DNA of 64,000 nt, taken from assembly GCA_030533445.1 (NCBI GenBank), contig CM060071.1:1178001-1242000 (forward strand), given 5' to 3'. Positions 59,034-64,000 of this stretch are shown here, piece by piece. Position 1 is the first letter of the stretch. Each line of letters begins with the position of its first letter. A program made the translations under genes and the position numbers. The stretch comes from Cyprinodon diabolis (Eukaryota > Chordata > Actinopteri > Cyprinodontiformes > Cyprinodontidae). Below the pieces are notes generated by a model. It had not been told where the DNA came from. It saw only the letters and a list, made by a program, of their open reading frames with translations, and searched no databases.

Positions 59034-59652
59034 CGTCTCCCCCTCTGACAGCCACAACCTAGCAAAAGCAAAGTTCAACCCGCAGATTCTGAGCTGAATT
59101 CAAAGTGCGGACAAACCTCCTCCGTGGAAAAAAATGCGACGTTCAATGTTCTCGTACTGCGGGAAACAGCAGTTTTATATGACTTACTTGTTAACAAAAC
59201 TACTTCGGCGGGACGAAGAGGTGCATTATGGGGAACTGTTTTGGTTTGTTTGGTTTTCATTTCGTAGTTATTCTGTTTGGTTGTAATTTGTGTGCCCTGC
59301 TATCAGCCAGTTTCCATCATCTTATATCAGCAATGAAAAATAAAAAATATACTACGTTTTAAATCTGTGTTTGGCGACTGTCATTTATTTCTGTCGTACT
59401 GAAGGGACAAAAGTTGGAGAAATACAGATTCTCTTGACGTTTAAAAAAAACAACACAAAACAGAGTAAGAAGACCTCGTTAATTTATTTATTTTACATAT
59501 TTTTAAAAAGAGCAATAGAATAAACTGAATGTTACAAAGTTGACATGATTATATGAGCTATTTTCGCCGAGAAATGATCAGGAGCGCTTTGAAAATGATC
59601 AGATCCGCCTCTCTGGCTGCAATGCACGCTCCTGACGGGGAACAGAAACGTT
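59034..59652 (-). promoter_or_regulatory. crym 5' UTR and putative promoter region
   Basis: Sequence upstream of the crym ATG. No TATA box at a convincing distance was seen. It contains a moderately GC-rich stretch (59100-59230). Transcription start not determinable from sequence alone. Confidence 0.35.
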
Positions 59653-60803
59653 GGCCCTGTTCGAATTTATGGGACGCGTCCTCAGAAGGCCAGATTCGAA
59701 GGCCGATTACGTCATAGCGCGGCGCCGAGGTCTGGTCAGATTCCAAGAGTCCTCGTTATGCGTCCTTCTTTTTGCCTGATTTGAAGGACGGGTCCGATGT
59801 ATCCTCGGTATCCTTGGATATCCCAGGATTCATTGGGAGACCCAGCAAGCTGTGATCAGAGGAAAGAGTAGGCTACTTGGCGCCGAGCAGTGGTGAAAAT
59901 TGGAAGTTCAGTTTAATATAATACAAGTCAGGGAATGGTTCTGTCTGAGATTAATGAAAATAGTTGTTTTAATGGTTATTGAGTCAGATATGTGGCGGTA
60001 ATGTTTGATTTATCTAAAGGTTTTATCTGTTACTGTGTAAATGGGTTTGGCTGTAATTTAAGGACTGATTCTAATATATCTGCAGAGAGGGGACTATAAA
60101 TCTGATAGGATTTTTATCTTTTTATTGCTGTTTTGCACAATATGCAAAACAGCAATAAGTATTTTTTTGTGGAATATTAGAGATTTTGCAGATATATTTT
60201 TTATACATACGTTGTTTAGTTTTACTTATATATTTCTACCCCTTTTATAGAATAGAAAATCCCTTTATTGTCCCACAATGGGCACATTTACAGCAGCAGA
60301 AAGATTATTGAAAATGGTCACACAAATGTGGACCTTAGAAAAATGTATAAGAATAACATAACAGGGAAGAGTTAAAATATAAACAATACAATTCTGTAAA
60401 GTGTTTTAACAATATAAAACTGGAGAATAAATAACCAATGGACATTTTTACAGTAATGGATATTTGAAAATAGCATCATCGGAGATGTGCAGAATGACAG
60501 CAGCAGGTTATTTAACTGACTAAGGTTTCTATCATTACATTTGATTTTATTTGTTCCTGCTCCCGGTGGTTGGCATCTTCATTCCACTCAATAAAAAATA
60601 AACAGTTTTGAAAACTTCGGTATTCATTCTTTTCCTGCTTTGTGTGTCAACTGTCACAGTTGCTAAGCAACATAGCCTACAGCGGTAAAACCTGTTTGAA
60701 TTCACAGCCAAAACTCTTCCGGTCTCCTTATTTTTAAGTCGAAGGATCCAGTCTAGGTAGACCGCGTCCTTGGAGGACGCAGCCCATGAATTTAAACAGA
60801 GCC
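59653..60803. mobile_element. TIR element between crym and snu13, 1.15 kb
   Basis: Left end GGCCCTGTTCGAATTTATGG and right end CCATGAATTTAAACAGAGCC are a 20-bp inverted repeat with few mismatches. Next to each end are GGACGCGTCCTC / GCGTCCTTGGAGGACGC motifs. I could not settle the target duplication. No transposase. Confidence 0.7.
60122..60158. repeat. 16-bp perfect hairpin
   Basis: Arms TTATTGCTGTTTTGCA and TGCAAAACAGCAATAA around a 5-nt loop, inside the TIR element at 59653-60803. Confidence 0.9.
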
Positions 60804-60849
60804 TATATTCGTTTAAATTCCATTACTAATATTGTTGTGGATCTTTCTT

Positions 60850-61078
60850 CCTTTTAACAATCCAAATTGGGATTTTACTCCCTGCATTTAACCCATCCAT
60901 TTGGGGAGCAGTGGGCTGCCACTGTGTGTCGCCTGGGGAGCAGTGTGGGGTTAAGGATCTTTGCTCAGGGACCCAGAGTGGTAGTCTGTGGGAGTGGGGC
61001 TCAAACTCAGAACCTCAGATTTCCAAGATATATGCCCTAACCAGAAGGCTCCCACTCCCCTAAGTCCATCAGGGGCCA
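60850..61078 (-). repeat. tRNA-headed SINE (L2-like tail)
   Basis: On the minus strand it starts with GGGAGCCTTCTGGTTAGGGC (box-A-like) and a box-B-like GGTTCTGAGTTTGAGCCCC. It continues through tgctccccaggcgacacaca and ttaaatgcagggagtaaaat, wording typical of fish SINEs with L2-related tails. Confidence 0.65.
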
Positions 61079-61149
61079 GGAGCTTTAACAATAAGCATTT
61101 AACAGCTTTATCAAGCTCTAATGTTTAATTATATATCTGTATATCTATC

Positions 61150-61187
61150 AGATCTATATATAGATATATATATCTATATATAGATCT
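61150..61187. repeat. 38-bp perfect palindrome
   Basis: AGATCTATATATAGATATA followed by its exact reverse complement, with no loop. It lies in AT-rich intergenic DNA. Confidence 0.95.
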
Positions 61188-61189
61188 CC

Positions 61190-62449
61190 TTTGCTATTCT
61201 TTTTCACCGATGGTTGCCATGTGATAATCAGTGATTTAATGCATTTGTTGTATTTTCTCTAAATTAAATAGGCTGTTTATTTCACCCTTCTCTGTCCATT
61301 TGGCTAAGTAAATATATGCACCTTTGGATATACATTTCATCCAACTAGGAATCGTTAATATCTTCAGTTTGTTTTCTGAGAGATTATGTTTATGGTAACA
61401 TGTTTAGCTGATGAGTCATGTTTTTTTTTATTCAGTTACTTAATGTAATAGAAACCTCCTGATCTTGCATTTTAGGAAGTCCTATTTTTTGATCAGGTTC
61501 TGAGTCTTTTATTGATAATTTTTTTGGTAGTAGGTTTTAATTTCTAAGAGTGGACTTAACCATCTACTTGAGCTTTGACTCCAGTTTTAGGGTTTCAGTT
61601 GTAGAGAAATAAGATTGTTAAAGGGTCAATAGAGTTCATTTCATTTGTCAAAAATTCATTTGCTACATAATCAATTCTTGCTTTGTTACTTTAGCTGAAC
61701 CATGAAAACTACGCATCCCCTAGATTTTGCTCATGTTTCACGGACTACAAAATTACAACAGAGCCTTGGAGTTTTGTATCTCATCTTTAGTTACCTAGTG
61801 GCTGACCCTGTGAGTCCAGCCACTGAATTACCTTTACAAGACTAATACAGAGTAAACATGGCTTATACGTCTGGCTGTCCAGGCTCAGAAATGGTTCCAG
61901 ATATATTTTGATGGGATTCGGTTCATAAAACTGATACATTTGGAGACACCAAATCTCACTCGATTATAAATTATCCCATAAGCCGAAATCTGTAGAGTGC
62001 GAATGCTAGCAAAAGGAAGGTTTATCATTAACTAGATATCTGTCCTCAAGGCTCTGCATTTCAGGCACAAGAGTAATAAACTTATAACTAAGGACAAAGA
62101 AAAATCTGTAAATTTCAACACAGCAGCCAACAGGCTTGACCAAATTAATAAAAATGTGGAATTAGTTTTACTCAACTATTACATTACAGAATGTATACAA
62201 TCTGGAGAAGGGAGGAAGGGCAAAAAAAAAAAATTAAAAAAAACTTCTTTAAGGAACTTTTCCTATGAAACTTTGACTTTGGGTGATAGCGAACATGTGC
62301 AACATAAACCATGAATACTTTCCATTGAAAAATGTCAATTTGTTGGGTTTGCTCCTTTTTCTTTTTTTACAGCAATTTCCATTTCCTTTAAGGTTTACTT
62401 GCTTGATTAAGTTAAAGTTTAACTCACATTTTTAAAGAAAAAACACGAG
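61190..62449. other. Intergenic, no gene seen
   Basis: AT-rich sequence downstream of snu13; no coding frame or recognisable repeat. Confidence 0.45.
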
Positions 62450-62467
62450 CTGCAGAAAAAAAGAATG

Positions 62468-62473
62468 TTTATT
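62468..62473 (-). terminator. Candidate snu13 poly(A) signal
   Basis: AATAAA on the minus strand (plus strand TTTATT), 140 nt beyond the snu13 stop codon, a suitable place for a short 3' UTR. Confidence 0.55.
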
Positions 62474-62612
62474 AACATAAAGGTGATTACCCTACAAAAT
62501 ATGCAATATTAAAAAAAAAAAATTTCATGCAAAAAATGTTTTAAAATCCAACATAAAATTGAAGCAAGGGATACATCCACCTTTGGAAATCTTTACCAAT
62601 GTTGCTAAAAAG

Positions 62613-62875
62613 TCACACCAGCAATCTCTCAATAGCCATTTGAACTGACTGAATCTGTGGCTTTAGTTGAGATCCCTCCTTTATGGTGACAGAGGTGGCA
62701 ATGACCGGACGGGACACACCACAGGCACGGCCCAGCGCTTGCTTGGAGCGGACAAACACATACGGGACGTTCTTGTCCTCACAGAGCAGCGGCAGGTGAA
62801 GGATGATCTCCAGTGGCTCAGCATCAGCAGCCATTACAATAAACTCTGCGATGCCTCTGTTCAAAGTTTTAGTGG
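62613..62875 (-). CDS. snu13: SNU13 (NHP2L1/15.5K) terminal coding exon
   Basis: The acceptor TTTTACTTAG at 62876-62885 is followed by the last two bases of an Ala codon, then 86 codons and a stop. The product reads [20 protein letters not shown] then [20 protein letters not shown] then [20 protein letters not shown] and ends [11 protein letters not shown], nearly identical to residues 43-128 of human SNU13. This L7Ae-family protein binds kink-turns in U4 snRNA and box C/D snoRNAs in the nucleus/nucleolus. The exon holds the conserved [15 protein letters not shown] and LGRACG segments of the fold. The N-terminal 42 codons must lie in exons to the right, outside the window; I did not find them up to 64000. 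Confidence 0.96.
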
Positions 62876-64000
62876 CTAAGTAAAAGACAAAATGTAAAAA
62901 GATTGGGTTAATACAGTTATTTTAAAGATAAATATTTGAGTCTGTCTAATGCACACCTCTTAGATAAACTGAGACAATAGCAATTAAACCAACATGTAGA
63001 TTCTAAAGCATCTAAATCTGTGTTGATCACTGATGCATAACAAATTTCTTTAAACATTATGCAAATAGCTAATTTATGTCAGCTAAGTGGCATAAAGCCA
63101 ACTTGATGCTTGCAACCCTAACTTGAACTTGATCAAGTTAAGCTGTGGTTAAAAAAAACAAAAAAAAAAAAAACACCCAAAACTCAAGTTTACTTAATTT
63201 ATCCAATGTCCTATATGTCCAACTCCACTATTACAGCCCCATCCTTTGTCATTTTTCATTACTGGACGGGCCGTAAAAGAATTGACACTAGATGAAATAA
63301 AAAAAATAATAAATTAAAAATGGAATAGTAAATTAACTTTCTGACAAATGAAAAGACATATTTTTTGAACTACTTAAATTACAACATTACTTTGCATTCA
63401 TTTTGATACATTAAGCATTTCTGTATAACCTTTTTTCTGTTCCGTTTCTGTTCACTACATGATTCTGACTGTGTAAATTAGGGTTTAAGAACAGAAATAT
63501 CAATGATGATGCAGAAGTCTCGACAACTCATGTATGGAATATGATACTCTTGGCTTTAAAGGCAGGTTTCTGGCCAATGTCATGGAAACTGAGGTCCGAG
63601 CACCTGGATTAATCAGCATGTCCGGTAACAATAGACAGGAAACAAAGGAGCAAGGTGAATTGTCTGGAGAGTTCTGAAATCACAAACTCTCAATACATCT
63701 TGCCAGGAGCCAATAGATTGGTTAGGCATAGATAGAGAAATGCGTCAGACCAATGAAATGCGGGAACATTACAGGGTCAATCTGAGATGGAAAGCTGAAG
63801 TACCACAAACATGACTGTGCTGGTTTTAGATGGAATACGCTGCATTTCTTTGAGAAAAAGAAGCAAAAGGACATATTTTTTGCCTTTGTGGATGGAAGAT
63901 GGTTGTAATGATGGGTATTTTGAGACGTTTTGACCCACTGCCAAACTGTATTGACACTGGGTTGATACTGTCCGACAGAATACTGACACCTGCTGGACAT
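62876..64000 (-). other. snu13 intron (partial), no exon found
   Basis: AT-rich intronic sequence with long A runs near 63150-63175. I looked for the preceding snu13 exon (encoding CNYKQLRKGANE) and did not see it. Frames at 63722-64000 show no recognisable protein. Confidence 0.5.

Noticed and set aside
63495..63595. Possible C/D box snoRNA (ATGATGA ... CTGA) on the plus strand in the snu13 intron
   Set aside because: Wrong strand relative to the host gene, no clear terminal stem, and C'/D' boxes not seen.

Overview
The window looks like a teleost fish nuclear genome. The gene models are vertebrate (eight-exon crym, the last snu13 exon, a large single-exon cefip/C10orf71-like coding sequence). 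The repeats are typical of ray-finned fish: Nimb/I, Rex3/RTE, Rex1/Babar-like, L2 and L1 LINEs, BEL/Pao and Ty3/gypsy LTR elements, many hAT elements, Tc1, a piggyBac-type MITE and long simple repeats. No prokaryotic, organellar or CRISPR features were seen.

Layout. 1-7.2 kb: a (TTC)n tract that is the tail of a minus-strand Nimb/I-type LINE, decayed but with ORF1 and ORF2 recognisable, interrupted by a 5'-truncated Rex3-like LINE. 7.2-8.3 kb: no gene, one G-rich simple repeat. 8.3-15.4 kb: pieces of a minus-strand Rex1-like LINE mixed with GC-rich 3' UTR pieces of an L1-clade LINE, one hAT MITE in each. 15.4-25.1 kb: a RecQ-like helicase fragment, a hAT transposase fragment, an L2 endonuclease split by a TIR element, a BEL/Pao pol remnant split by a hAT MITE, and a second longer Rex1-like LINE split by a piggyBac-type MITE.

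25.3-33 kb: the cefip-like gene (plus strand; 1,961 codons in one exon, with a 5' UTR splice acceptor). 33.4-34.5 kb: a THAP-domain ORF that looks transposase-derived. 35-42.2 kb: LINE scraps, a Tc1 5' half, and a complete-ended 2.9 kb hAT element carrying a broken ZMYM1-like transposase. 43.07-59.03 kb: crym (mu-crystallin/ketimine reductase) on the minus strand. All eight exons can be placed, every junction keeps frame and the sum is 314 codons. Its introns, especially the 10.4 kb intron 2, are filled with nested mobile elements. 59.1-62.4 kb: intergenic, with a TIR element and a tRNA-headed SINE. 62.6-62.9 kb: terminal coding exon of snu13 on the minus strand; upstream exons lie beyond the window.

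The genes do not form a functional unit: cefip is a muscle-type scaffold protein, crym a cytosolic NADPH-dependent thyroid-hormone-binding reductase, snu13 an RNP core protein. I did not find a clear new biological system. The most informative material is the layering of mobile elements, several with exact target-site duplications, and a set of near-perfect short hairpins, two of them inside crym introns.
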